Positions 1-6,770 of a stretch of 64,000 nucleotides of DNA are shown here, piece after piece. The translations under genes were made by a program, and so were the position numbers. The notes beneath the pieces are model-generated. The model was not told the DNA's origin, ran no database searches, and saw only the letters and a list, made by a program, of their open reading frames with translations. The stretch lies in contig NZ_CP116615.1 in assembly GCF_024832785.1 (NCBI RefSeq), positions 434,001 to 498,000 of the forward strand. Reading direction: 5' to 3'. This DNA comes from Fontisphaera persica (GTDB taxonomy: Bacteria; Verrucomicrobiota; Verrucomicrobiia; Limisphaerales; Fontisphaeraceae). Position 1 is the stretch's first letter. Each line of letters begins with the position of its first letter.

Positions 1-509
1 ACCAGCACTGTGCTGTCAGAATCCGCCACCCGCTCAATGGTCTTGAACAGGGCCTTCATGGCGGGCGAGGCGCCGATGATTTGATTGAATTGAATTGCCC
101 GCTTGAGCTGCTTGCGCAGATAGACATTTTCGCTGATGGCGTCGTTGTACGACAACGCCCGCTGTACCGTCAGCCGCAGCTCCTCCAGTTCAAAGGGTTT
201 GCGCAGGTAATCGTAGGCCCCCTTTTTCATCGCATCCACCGCCGTCTCGATGCTGCCAAAGCCGGTGATGACAATCACCGTGGCTGGTGGATTCAACGCG
301 CGGGCCTTCTCCAGTATCTCCAGCCCGTGGGCGCGGGTGCGGTCCAGGTACAGGTCAGTGATGACCAGCTCCGGATTATGTTCCTCCAGTCCCTCCATGG
401 CCGCGGCGCCGTTGGTGTAGGGGAACACCTCGTGCCCTTCCGAGCGCAACAGCTCGGAAACCATTTGCACCATGGTTATTTCATCATCTACCAGTAAGAC
501 TTTTGCCAT
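1..509 (-). CDS. NtrC-type sigma-54 response regulator, N-terminal part
   Basis: Reading the minus strand from the ATG at 509 gives MAKVLLVDDEITMV, a CheY-like receiver domain. The acidic pair is D8/D9, the likely phospho-acceptor is Asp52 (VITDLY), the conserved Thr is in VIVITGFGS (about T82) and the conserved Lys is K104 (YLRKPFE). From about residue 140 the sequence IIGASPAMKALFKTIERVA is the typical opening of a sigma-54 AAA+ activator domain, so the protein should continue through a Walker A motif and a C-terminal HTH beyond the window. It lies 114 bp downstream of the GspF/PilC gene on the same strand, so it may be a pilus or secretion regulator of the PilR type; that link is inference. 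No partner kinase is visible. The gene is truncated at its 3' end by the window edge, not broken. Confidence 0.9.
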   Translation of the reverse strand, partial: MAKVLLVDDEITMVQMVSELLRSEGHEVFPYTNGAAAMEGLEEHNPELVITDLYLDRTRAHGLEILEKARALNPPATVIVITGFGSIETAVDAMKKGAYDYLRKPFELEELRLTVQRALSYNDAISENVYLRKQLKRAIQFNQIIGASPAMKALFKTIERVADSDSTVL

Positions 510-623
510 GGAACCAGTTCACCCTTCCGCCGTACACCACGCCGTCCGGGGCGGGTTGGTGGCGGTTCGCCATCTGCTGCGGGCCGCCGGAGTGGCGAGC
601 GGGGCGGCCCTGCCTGCCGCGGC

Positions 624-1841
624 TTACCGCGGCGGATTGATGATGTCGCTCATCTTGAAGATGGGCAGGAACATGCAGATGGCAATGCCGCCCACCGTCA
701 CCCCAAGGAATACAATCAACAGCGGCTCAATCAGCGACGTCAATCCGGAGAGCGTGTTTTCCACTTCCTCGTCCAGGAAATTCGCAATGCGCTCCAGCAT
801 GCTGTCCACCTTGCCGGTTTGCTCGCCGGCGGTCATCATGCGGATAATCATCGAAGGAAACAAATCCGGCCGCTTGGCAAACGCGCTGGACATGCTCTCG
901 CCTTTTTCAATGTCCGCCGCCGCCGTGCGGATGGCCTTTTCCATTCCCACATGGCCCACGGTGTTGGCCACAATATTCAGCACTTCCAGAATGGGAACAC
1001 CGCTGCGTATCAAGGAGGCCAGCGTTCGCGTGAAACGGCTCAGGCAAATCTTGTGTCCAATCACCCCGAAAATCGGCAGCCGGATGCGTATCCTATCCCA
1101 AAACTCACGTCCCGGCTTGGTCTTGATGTACGCCAGCCAGCCCCACACCACCGCAATGACCACCCCCAGCAGCGTCAACCCAAAAGGCCCGCGCAATTTG
1201 TGGCTCAAATCAATCAGGAATTGCGTCGGCCCCGGCAGCTTCGCGCCAAAGCCGGCGTAAATCTCGCCGAACACCGGCACTACTTTGACCAGCAGGAAGA
1301 TGGTGATGCCAATGGCAATGGTGGTAACCGCCGCCGGGTACATCATCGCCGACTTCACCTTCTTGCGCAGCCGGGCGGTGTTTTCCAGGTACGTCGCGGT
1401 GCGCGCCAGAATCTCCGCCAGCAAACCGCCCCGCTCACCCGCTCCCACCATGCACACATACAGGCGGTTGAACACCTTGGGATGCTTGGCCAGCGCCTCG
1501 CTAAAACTGTCGCCCGCCTCCACGCGCGCCGTCACGTCCTTGATGACGTCGCGCATGAGCTTGTTCTGCGTCTGCTCCGCCAGCGCCTGCAGCGACTGCA
1601 CAATCGCCAGGCCCGCGTCAATCATCGTCGCCAACTGCCGCGTGAACACCACCAAATCCTGCAAGCTCACACTGCCGCCGGCGGCCTTGCCTTTCTTGAC
1701 CGCCTTCTCCTGGATGTCCACCACCAGGAGGTTGCGATTCAACAGCGCGGCCACCGCCGCTTCCTTGGTTGAGGCGTCCACGGTGCCCTTGGTTTCCTTT
1801 TGTGTCGCCGGATCGCGCGCAACGTAGGTGAATGCTGGCAT
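624..1841 (-). CDS. gspF: GspF/PilC inner-membrane protein of type II secretion or type IV pilus
   Basis: This polytopic inner-membrane platform protein of the type II secretion/type IV pilus family interacts with the assembly ATPase and pseudopilins. The chosen start (ATG at 1841, MPAFTYVARDP) gives 405 residues, the usual family length; an upstream in-frame extension to 1979 has no homologous look and was rejected. The duplicated T2SSF domain is clear. Copy one is around residues 70-190, starting FTRQLATMIDAGLAIVQSL, and copy two around 270-395, starting FTRTLASLIRSGVPILEVL. Hydrophobic segments occur near residues 170-195 (YPAAVTTIAIGITIFLLVKV), 220-245 and at the C-terminus (LLIVFLGVTVGGIAICMFLPIF). 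No strong Shine-Dalgarno is seen. Whether it serves secretion or pili cannot be decided from this window, because the ATPase and pilins are absent. Confidence 0.93.
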   Translation of the reverse strand: MPAFTYVARDPATQKETKGTVDASTKEAAVAALLNRNLLVVDIQEKAVKKGKAAGGSVSLQDLVVFTRQLATMIDAGLAIVQSLQALAEQTQNKLMRDVIKDVTARVEAGDSFSEALAKHPKVFNRLYVCMVGAGERGGLLAEILARTATYLENTARLRKKVKSAMMYPAAVTTIAIGITIFLLVKVVPVFGEIYAGFGAKLPGPTQFLIDLSHKLRGPFGLTLLGVVIAVVWGWLAYIKTKPGREFWDRIRIRLPIFGVIGHKICLSRFTRTLASLIRSGVPILEVLNIVANTVGHVGMEKAIRTAAADIEKGESMSSAFAKRPDLFPSMIIRMMTAGEQTGKVDSMLERIANFLDEEVENTLSGLTSLIEPLLIVFLGVTVGGIAICMFLPIFKMSDIINPPR

Positions 1842-2048
1842 AATGATGCTATTTCGAACTAATACATAACTTAAGGCCCCTCGCTTGGCAAGCCTTTCGT
1901 TTGCAAAATTGAGAAGCCATCTCGCCCCGGCTTTCATGCCCCAACGTTGTGTCAAACCTTGACTGGCGCGCCATCCCAATCTGGTGAGCGGACATCATCC
2001 GATGTCCTGCTTTTTGTATTCTGAAAGGCGAACGCCCATAGTGAAAGC

Positions 2049-2438
2049 ATGATGTACCAACAATCTCAACACCGCTACCACACGCCAGGTGCCGGACGGC
2101 GCCCACTGCGACAGGCCTGGCTTTTTCAGCCCCCACCGCCGCCGCTTCAACCCCTCGCCGAAGCCATTGACCAGGCCCTGCACGGCGTCTCCCGCCCTGC
2201 ACCTCCCGCTCCTCGTCCTCCGGCTGCTTCCGCTCCGCCCCAAAAGGCCCCGCCCGCCGCGGCCCAAACCAGCCCTCAACCGAAGCCCGCCGCGTCAAGC
2301 CCGCCGGTCGCCCCATCCCCAATTGAGCTATCTCCATTGCGTTATTGTAGTGTAAGGACGCATGAACCCGGACGATGCGGCTGTGGTGCGCCAACCATTC
2401 CGGGCGAGAACTTCTGTTATCACTGCATTGGCGATTGA
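2049..2438 (+). CDS. Small proline-rich protein with C-terminal zinc-ribbon-like motif
   Basis: This 129-residue ORF has a long Pro/Ala/Gln-rich middle (about residues 25-95) and ends in a compact Cys cluster, CGCGAPTIPGENFCYHC. The pattern C-x-C ... C-x2-C resembles the short zinc ribbons used as single knuckles in many bacterial proteins. The Pro-rich segment could be a disordered linker. The region is also open on the minus strand, but those frames are Arg/Gly-rich with no domain look. The purine-rich GAAAGG about 20 nt upstream is only a weak ribosome-binding candidate. No family is recognised; the zinc motif is the main reason to believe it is coding. Confidence 0.45.
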   Translation: MMYQQSQHRYHTPGAGRRPLRQAWLFQPPPPPLQPLAEAIDQALHGVSRPAPPAPRPPAASAPPQKAPPAAAQTSPQPKPAASSPPVAPSPIELSPLRYCSVRTHEPGRCGCGAPTIPGENFCYHCIGD

Positions 2439-2549
2439 GCAGACATTGACTCGTTTCCGCCGACGGCCCAAACCCATGGCTACCGCCCATGATTGACAAT
2501 CGTTTTGCAATTCACCCCTGACTTAACTAAACTTCAACGCATCCATACT

Positions 2550-3791
2550 ATGGCAACTCCCCAATCCACTTCCCAGCGTGTGGCACTGATAGCCGTCACC
2601 GGCATGTCGCCGGCCATTGTCACCGAAACAGTATGGGCGCTGGCTCACGAGAAGCCCGCCATCATCCCTGATGATGTGTATGTGCTCACCACCTCTCGCG
2701 GCGCAGCCGACCTCCGGCGCGAGCTGCTGACCCCGCGCCCGGACCTGCAAGAGCAAACCATCTGGCAGGCCCTCCGCCAGGCCATTCTTGGCGCTCGCGC
2801 CACCAAGGATAAACGCCTGACCCTGCATGACCCCATCTTGCTCACCACCCATGACACCACCCGCGGCCAGCCCCGCCCTCTCGAGGATATACGCACGCCG
2901 GAGGACAACGCCGCCGCGGCGGAAGTCATCCTTGATGAAATCCGCCGCCTCACCGCCAATGATGATTTGCGCCTCATCGCCTCCCTGGCAGGCGGGCGCA
3001 AAACCATGAGCGCGCTCCTGGCCTGCGCCATTTCCCTGCTGGGCCGGAAGGAAGACCGCCTCACCCACGTCCTCGTCAACGAGCCCTTTGACCATCCCGC
3101 TCTGGAGCCGCGTTTCTACTTTCCCACTCCCCAGCCCACCCTCCATAAACTCCAAACTCCGCAGGGCACGCAAACCGTTACCAGCGACCAGGCCATTTTG
3201 CAGCTTGCCGATGTGCCTTTCGTGCCCCTCAGCTACCTTTTCCGTGAGCAACTGGGGCGCTCCCCCGGCCGGTTTGTGGACCTGGTCCGCTCCGCCACCC
3301 AAATGGTCACCGAAACCGCCCAGCCCATCACCCTCAGCTATGATTATAAAACCTACACCGCTTATTTCGATGGCGTGGCAGTGGAACTCATGAACCGGGA
3401 CATTCCCTTTTTTGAATTTCTCTACCACCGCGCCAAAGAAGGGCTGTTGCCTTATAAATACCATGAGGAAGCGGAAAAACCATTTGTGGAATTCCTTGCC
3501 CAATGGATTCCCAAACATCCCGATGTTAATCTGACCCATGGAGGCGGACTCGACTGGGCCAAGAGCCCTCCTGGGAAGGATGATTTTCGCAAACGCCTTA
3601 GCAGCCTCCGGGACCGCATGCACAGGGCGGGCATCGGCTACCTTGTGCAGCGCATTTTTCCGCCTCATGGCCCGCTGGGCATCCCCTTGGGACAGGTCAC
3701 TTTTGAAGATTCACCCACCTCCCAACCCAAAAATCCAAAAAAAAATTTCCAGGTCACGAGCCAAAAACCCCCAAAAAGGGGGGGCTCGTGA
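2550..3791 (+). CDS. CRISPR-associated NE0113-family CARF/ring-nuclease protein with C-terminal winged-helix-like domain
   Basis: The N-terminal 220 residues match the CRISPR-associated NE0113 family (CARF fold, related to Csm6/Csx1 sensors and annotated as ring nucleases). The first strand is ALIAVTGMSPAIVTETVWAL, and the signature SLAGGRKTM, at about residue 145, corresponds to the cyclic-oligoadenylate-binding loop. After a linker, about residues 270-365 look like an OmpR-type winged helix (FDGVAVELMNRDIPFFEFLY, then DDFRKRLSSLRDRM), which is inference. The last 30 residues are low-complexity Lys/Pro. The ATG at 2550 is preferred over an upstream TTG at 2493 because the homologous start falls a few residues after it. 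The gene lies directly upstream of the CRISPR array on the same strand. Likely roles are degrading or sensing the cA4/cA6 messenger of a type III system; no HEPN RxxxxH motif is obvious. An inverted repeat covers the stop codon. Confidence 0.85.
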   Translation: MATPQSTSQRVALIAVTGMSPAIVTETVWALAHEKPAIIPDDVYVLTTSRGAADLRRELLTPRPDLQEQTIWQALRQAILGARATKDKRLTLHDPILLTTHDTTRGQPRPLEDIRTPEDNAAAAEVILDEIRRLTANDDLRLIASLAGGRKTMSALLACAISLLGRKEDRLTHVLVNEPFDHPALEPRFYFPTPQPTLHKLQTPQGTQTVTSDQAILQLADVPFVPLSYLFREQLGRSPGRFVDLVRSATQMVTETAQPITLSYDYKTYTAYFDGVAVELMNRDIPFFEFLYHRAKEGLLPYKYHEEAEKPFVEFLAQWIPKHPDVNLTHGGGLDWAKSPPGKDDFRKRLSSLRDRMHRAGIGYLVQRIFPPHGPLGIPLGQVTFEDSPTSQPKNPKKNFQVTSQKPPKRGGS

Positions 3792-3898
3792 CCTAAGTCA
3801 TAAACCATTGATGGAGAGCAAGATGCTCAAACTTGAGAAAATCTGTATCGTTAAAGAAGCAAACAGCGTGCCAACACAAAAATGGCCTCGTGACCTGG
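3749..3898. repeat. Three-copy inverted motif CCAGGTCACGAG between the CARF gene and the array
   Basis: CCAGGTCACGAG at 3749-3760 has a perfect 12-bp inverse copy at 3887-3898. A nearer inverse copy, part of an 11-bp perfect arm (3783-3793 pairing with 3752-3762), spans the stop codon of the CARF gene. The near pair encloses a second small stem of five C and five G (3768-3772 with 3778-3782) around an A5 loop. The first arm can therefore pair with either partner, giving two mutually exclusive RNA hairpins. There is no U-tract, so it is not a standard intrinsic terminator. It could be an attenuator-like switch or a protein-binding site; function is unknown. Confidence 0.7.
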
Positions 3899-3941
3899 AA
3901 AACACTTGCGCCCTTGCGCCACAATGGGTTACAAAGGTGCT
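3794..3941 (+). promoter_or_regulatory. Probable CRISPR leader
   Basis: This 148-bp non-coding stretch lies between the CARF gene and the first repeat. It is placed at the leader end because the opposite end of the array carries the truncated repeat. It contains a short palindrome (CTCAA-AC-TTGAG, near 3827-3838) and the third copy of the CCAGGTCACGAG motif at 3887-3898. No convincing -35/-10 pair is seen. Confidence 0.6.
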
Positions 3942-6024
3942 GTCGGGAACGCGGTGAATGCCGAAAGGCAATGGAGACCTAATTGTACGTTGGCCAGCCT
4001 CCCGCCGAAGCGGGGAGTCGGGAACGCGGTGAATGCCGAAAGGCAATGGAGACTTATTTCTTGCCCTTGCCCTTGACCGTGGCGGCGACTTGTCGGGAAC
4101 GCGGTGAATGCCGAAAGGCAATGGAGACCCATCGGGGATGAGTGAAGCCGTATCTTCAGCCAGCTGGCGGTCGGGAACGCGGTGAATGCCGAAAGGCAAT
4201 GGAGACCCTGTGAGGCAAGGGTGGTTATTTACCCTTGCCCTTCTGTCGGGAACGCGGTGAATGCCGAAAGGCAATGGAGACTGCATGTTGCAGGGATGCC
4301 TTTGATTGTGACCGCGTCGGGAACGCGGTGAATGCCGAAAGGCAATGGAGACGTCTTCCGCCAGTTGGCGGATTTCATCCGCCTCACTGAGCCGTCGGGA
4401 ACGCGGTGAATGCCGAAAGGCAATGGAGACACTAAGCTCGTAGCCATTGGCCGCCTCTTCTGGAGGGTTGTCGGGAACGCGGTGAATGCCGAAAGGCAAT
4501 GGAGACAAAGCAAAACTTTGGGAGTTGCCTTATGGGGATTTCTTGGGTCGGGAACGCGGTGAATGCCGAAAGGCAATGGAGACAAGCGGGGGTGAACGGC
4601 ACGTCCAACGACCGAGTCTTACCGTCGGGAACGCGGTGAATGCCGAAAGGCAATGGAGACTGGTTATTTGCCCTTGCTCTTTGGCGCGGCGGTGCTGGCG
4701 GTCGGGAACGCGGTGAATGCCGAAAGGCAATGGAGACTACTCACTGTGAGTAATCTTTCAGTTTTTCCAAGCGGTGTCGGGAACGCGGTGAATGCCGAAA
4801 GGCAATGGAGACCGTGGAAGGCAAGAAGTTATTTCTTGCCCTTCTTGACTTCGTCGGGAACGCGGTGAATGCCGAAAGGCAATGGAGACTGTGAGGCAAG
4901 GGCTGGTTATTTCTTGCCCTTGCCTTTGAGTCGGGAACGCGGTGAATGCCGAAAGGCAATGGAGACTTGCCTTTGACTTCGGCGGCAACCTGGCGCCGAA
5001 GTCTCCAGTCGGGAACGCGGTGAATGCCGAAAGGCAATGGAGACGACGGTTATTTCTTGCCCTTCTTTGGCGCGGCGGCGTCGGGAACGCGGTGAATGCC
5101 GAAAGGCAATGGAGACGGTTAACGGGACGTTGGCCAGACGCCCGCCGAAACGCGGGTCGGGAACGCGGTGAATGCCGAAAGGCAATGGAGACGCAAGAAG
5201 CACTACTTCTTCTTCTTGGCCTTGGCGGCCTTGTCGGGAACGCGGTGAATGCCGAAAGGCAATGGAGACGACCTTGGTACCCGTTGCGGCCGCCAGGCGT
5301 TCGGCCTGGTCGGGAACGCGGTGAATGCCGAAAGGCAATGGAGACGCCTTGCCGGCTTTGTTGGCTTTGGCGGAGATGCTCCGGTCGGGAACGCGGTGAA
5401 TGCCGAAAGGCAATGGAGACGGAAGGCCAAGGCAAGACCTATTTCTTGCCCTTGGCGGCGTCGGGAACGCGGTGAATGCCGAAAGGCAATGGAGACGGAA
5501 CGTAACCGTCACTGGATTGCACGACCATTCCGTCTCGTCGGGAACGCGGTGAATGCCGAAAGGCAATGGAGACCAGTGATGTACCACTGGGCTTCCCCAT
5601 CGGGAATGAGGCTGGTCGGGAACGCGGTGAATGCCGAAAGGCAATGGAGACCGGGACGCCCTGGATAACGACCTTGACCCCGGCGGCCTGCGGTCGGGAA
5701 CGCGGTGAATGCCGAAAGGCAATGGAGACGGGTTAAATCATACAAACAACTGGTGTTGCTCTCAGTAAGTCGGGAACGCGGTGAATGCCGAAAGGCAATG
5801 GAGACCCTAAAAATACCATACTTGTTCATGTACCATCCGGGCCGTCGGGAACGCGGTGAATGCCGAAAGGCAATGGAGACTTGATAATTTCAACGGGGTG
5901 GTCTGGCTCTATCCAGATTTCGTCGGGAACGCGGTGAATGCCGAAAGGCAATGGAGACGATCATGCGGCGGACGCGGTGATCGTCGTTGGTGAATTGTCG
6001 GGAACGCGGTGAATGCCGAAAGGC
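3942..6024 (+). CRISPR. CRISPR array, 27 full 37-bp repeats plus one truncated repeat, 27 spacers
   Basis: The 37-bp repeat begins GTCGGGAACGCGG and ends GGCAATGGAGAC, with an internal TGCC-GAAA-GGCA mini-hairpin. Repeats start at 3942, 4017, 4092, 4170, 4245, 4316, 4394, 4470, 4547, 4624, 4701, 4776, 4853, 4930, 5008, 5080, 5156, 5233, 5309, 5384, 5460, 5537, 5615, 5693, 5769, 5844 and 5922. A last copy at 5997 matches for 28 nt and then degenerates. All 27 full copies look identical. Spacers are 34-41 bp. The degenerate right end puts the leader on the left, so the crRNA has + polarity and its 5' handle would end GGAGAC. Type III is suggested by the neighbouring CARF gene and by spacers antisense to coding sequence; no cas1, cas2, cas6 or cas10 is present in the window. 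Open frames translating the repeat in all six frames are artefacts. Confidence 0.98.
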
Positions 6025-6319
6025 GGAGAAGTGTTCAGTGTTCAGTTGGCAGTGTTCAGTAGGGAAGGGTTGTCGGCGGCGTTGTGGGAAGGGGAGCCGT
6101 GGAGAAGTTTCAAGTTTCAAGTTTCAAGTTGGAAGTGAAGAGGCGCCCCCTTTGCTCATGGCGGTAGGGGGGGACATCTTGAAACTTGACACTTCACACT
6201 TGAAACTCCCCTCCGCAGGAGGGGAAAAACTGAAAACTCCCCCACACGCCGCCAGGCGTGCAGGGCGGCTCCTTGAAACTTGACCCTTGAAACTTGTAAC
6301 TCCCTCCGCAGGAGGGGCA

Positions 6320-6446
6320 GTGAATGCCGAAAGGCGGAGAAGTGTTCAGTGTTCAGTTGGCAGTGTTCAGTAGGGAAGGGTTGTCGGCGGCGTTGGGGGA
6401 AGGGGAGCCGTAGGGAAGTTTCAAGTTTCAAGTTTCAAGTTGGAAG
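6320..6446 (+). repeat. 127-bp direct duplication carrying a CRISPR-repeat fragment
   Basis: The segment 6320-6446 repeats 6009-6135 at a constant offset of 311 bp with only a few substitutions. Its first 16 nt (GTGAATGCCGAAAGGC) are the 3' part of the truncated terminal CRISPR repeat, so the duplication copied the array edge together with the flanking repeat mosaic. Confidence 0.9.
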
Positions 6447-6547
6447 CGGCAGCCCCTTCCCCTCGCTTAAGGCAACCGGAAGGACTGAACACTGAACACT
6501 GCAAACTGAACACTCCCCAAACGCCGTCAGGCGTAAAGGGGCGTTTG

Positions 6548-6650
6548 AAGTTTCAAGTTTCAAGTTGGAAGTGAAGAGGCGCCCCCTTTGCTCATGGCGG
6601 TAGGGGGGGACATCTTGAAACTTGACACTTCACACTTGAAACTCCCCTCC
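6548..6650 (+). repeat. 103-bp perfect direct duplication
   Basis: The segment 6548-6650 is identical to 6112-6214 (offset 436 bp), including the run GGCGGTAGGGGGGGACATC and the flanking TTCAAGT / ACTTGAAACT arms. Perfect identity suggests a recent duplication or gene conversion. Confidence 0.92.
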
Positions 6651-6770
6651 AACGGAGGGCAACGACTGAACACTGAACACTGCAAACTGCACACTCCACC
6701 GAAACCCCGCCAGGCGTGCAGGGGCAAACTCCCCTCCGCAGGAGGGGGAGGATTTTGCTCTGCCCCAAAA

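Larger units (their letters stand above)
6025..6770. repeat. Mosaic of short direct and inverted repeats abutting the CRISPR array
   Basis: No credible gene lies here. The region is built from a few recurring words: tandem TTCAAGT-like units (6112-6131, 6417-6443, 6548-6567) with inverse copies (CTTGAAACTTGACACTTC and similar, near 6178-6207, 6272-6297 and 6614-6644); GTGTTCAGT units (6030-6060, 6341-6371) with inverse copies (near 6484-6514 and 6666-6696); and small palindromes such as CCTCCGCAGGAGG (near 6212, 6302 and 6732) and ACGCC..CAGGCGT. Opposed copies could fold into long imperfect hairpins. It looks like an intergenic repeat family expanded next to the array; no transposase is associated. 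Confidence 0.85.

Noticed and set aside
1849-2499. A 216-codon minus-strand frame opposite the small proline-rich protein
   Set aside because: Low-complexity translation, no homologous look; the opposite strand holds a zinc-ribbon motif instead.
2550-3791. HEPN ribonuclease (Csm6/Csx1) activity in the CARF protein
   Set aside because: No RxxxxH motif was found in the C-terminal half, so RNase activity is not claimed.
3749-3793. The hairpin over the CARF stop codon as an intrinsic terminator
   Set aside because: The stem is strong but no U-run follows, so only a structural or regulatory role is claimed.
3798-5829. Open frames repeating HSPRSR or LPFGIHRVPD units on the minus strand and GNAVNAERQWR on the plus strand
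   Set aside because: They are translations of the CRISPR repeat in different frames; no start, domain or ribosome site supports them.
6025-6770. An insertion sequence next to the array
   Set aside because: There are duplicated blocks but no transposase frame, no terminal inverted repeats of IS type and no target-site duplication that I can see.
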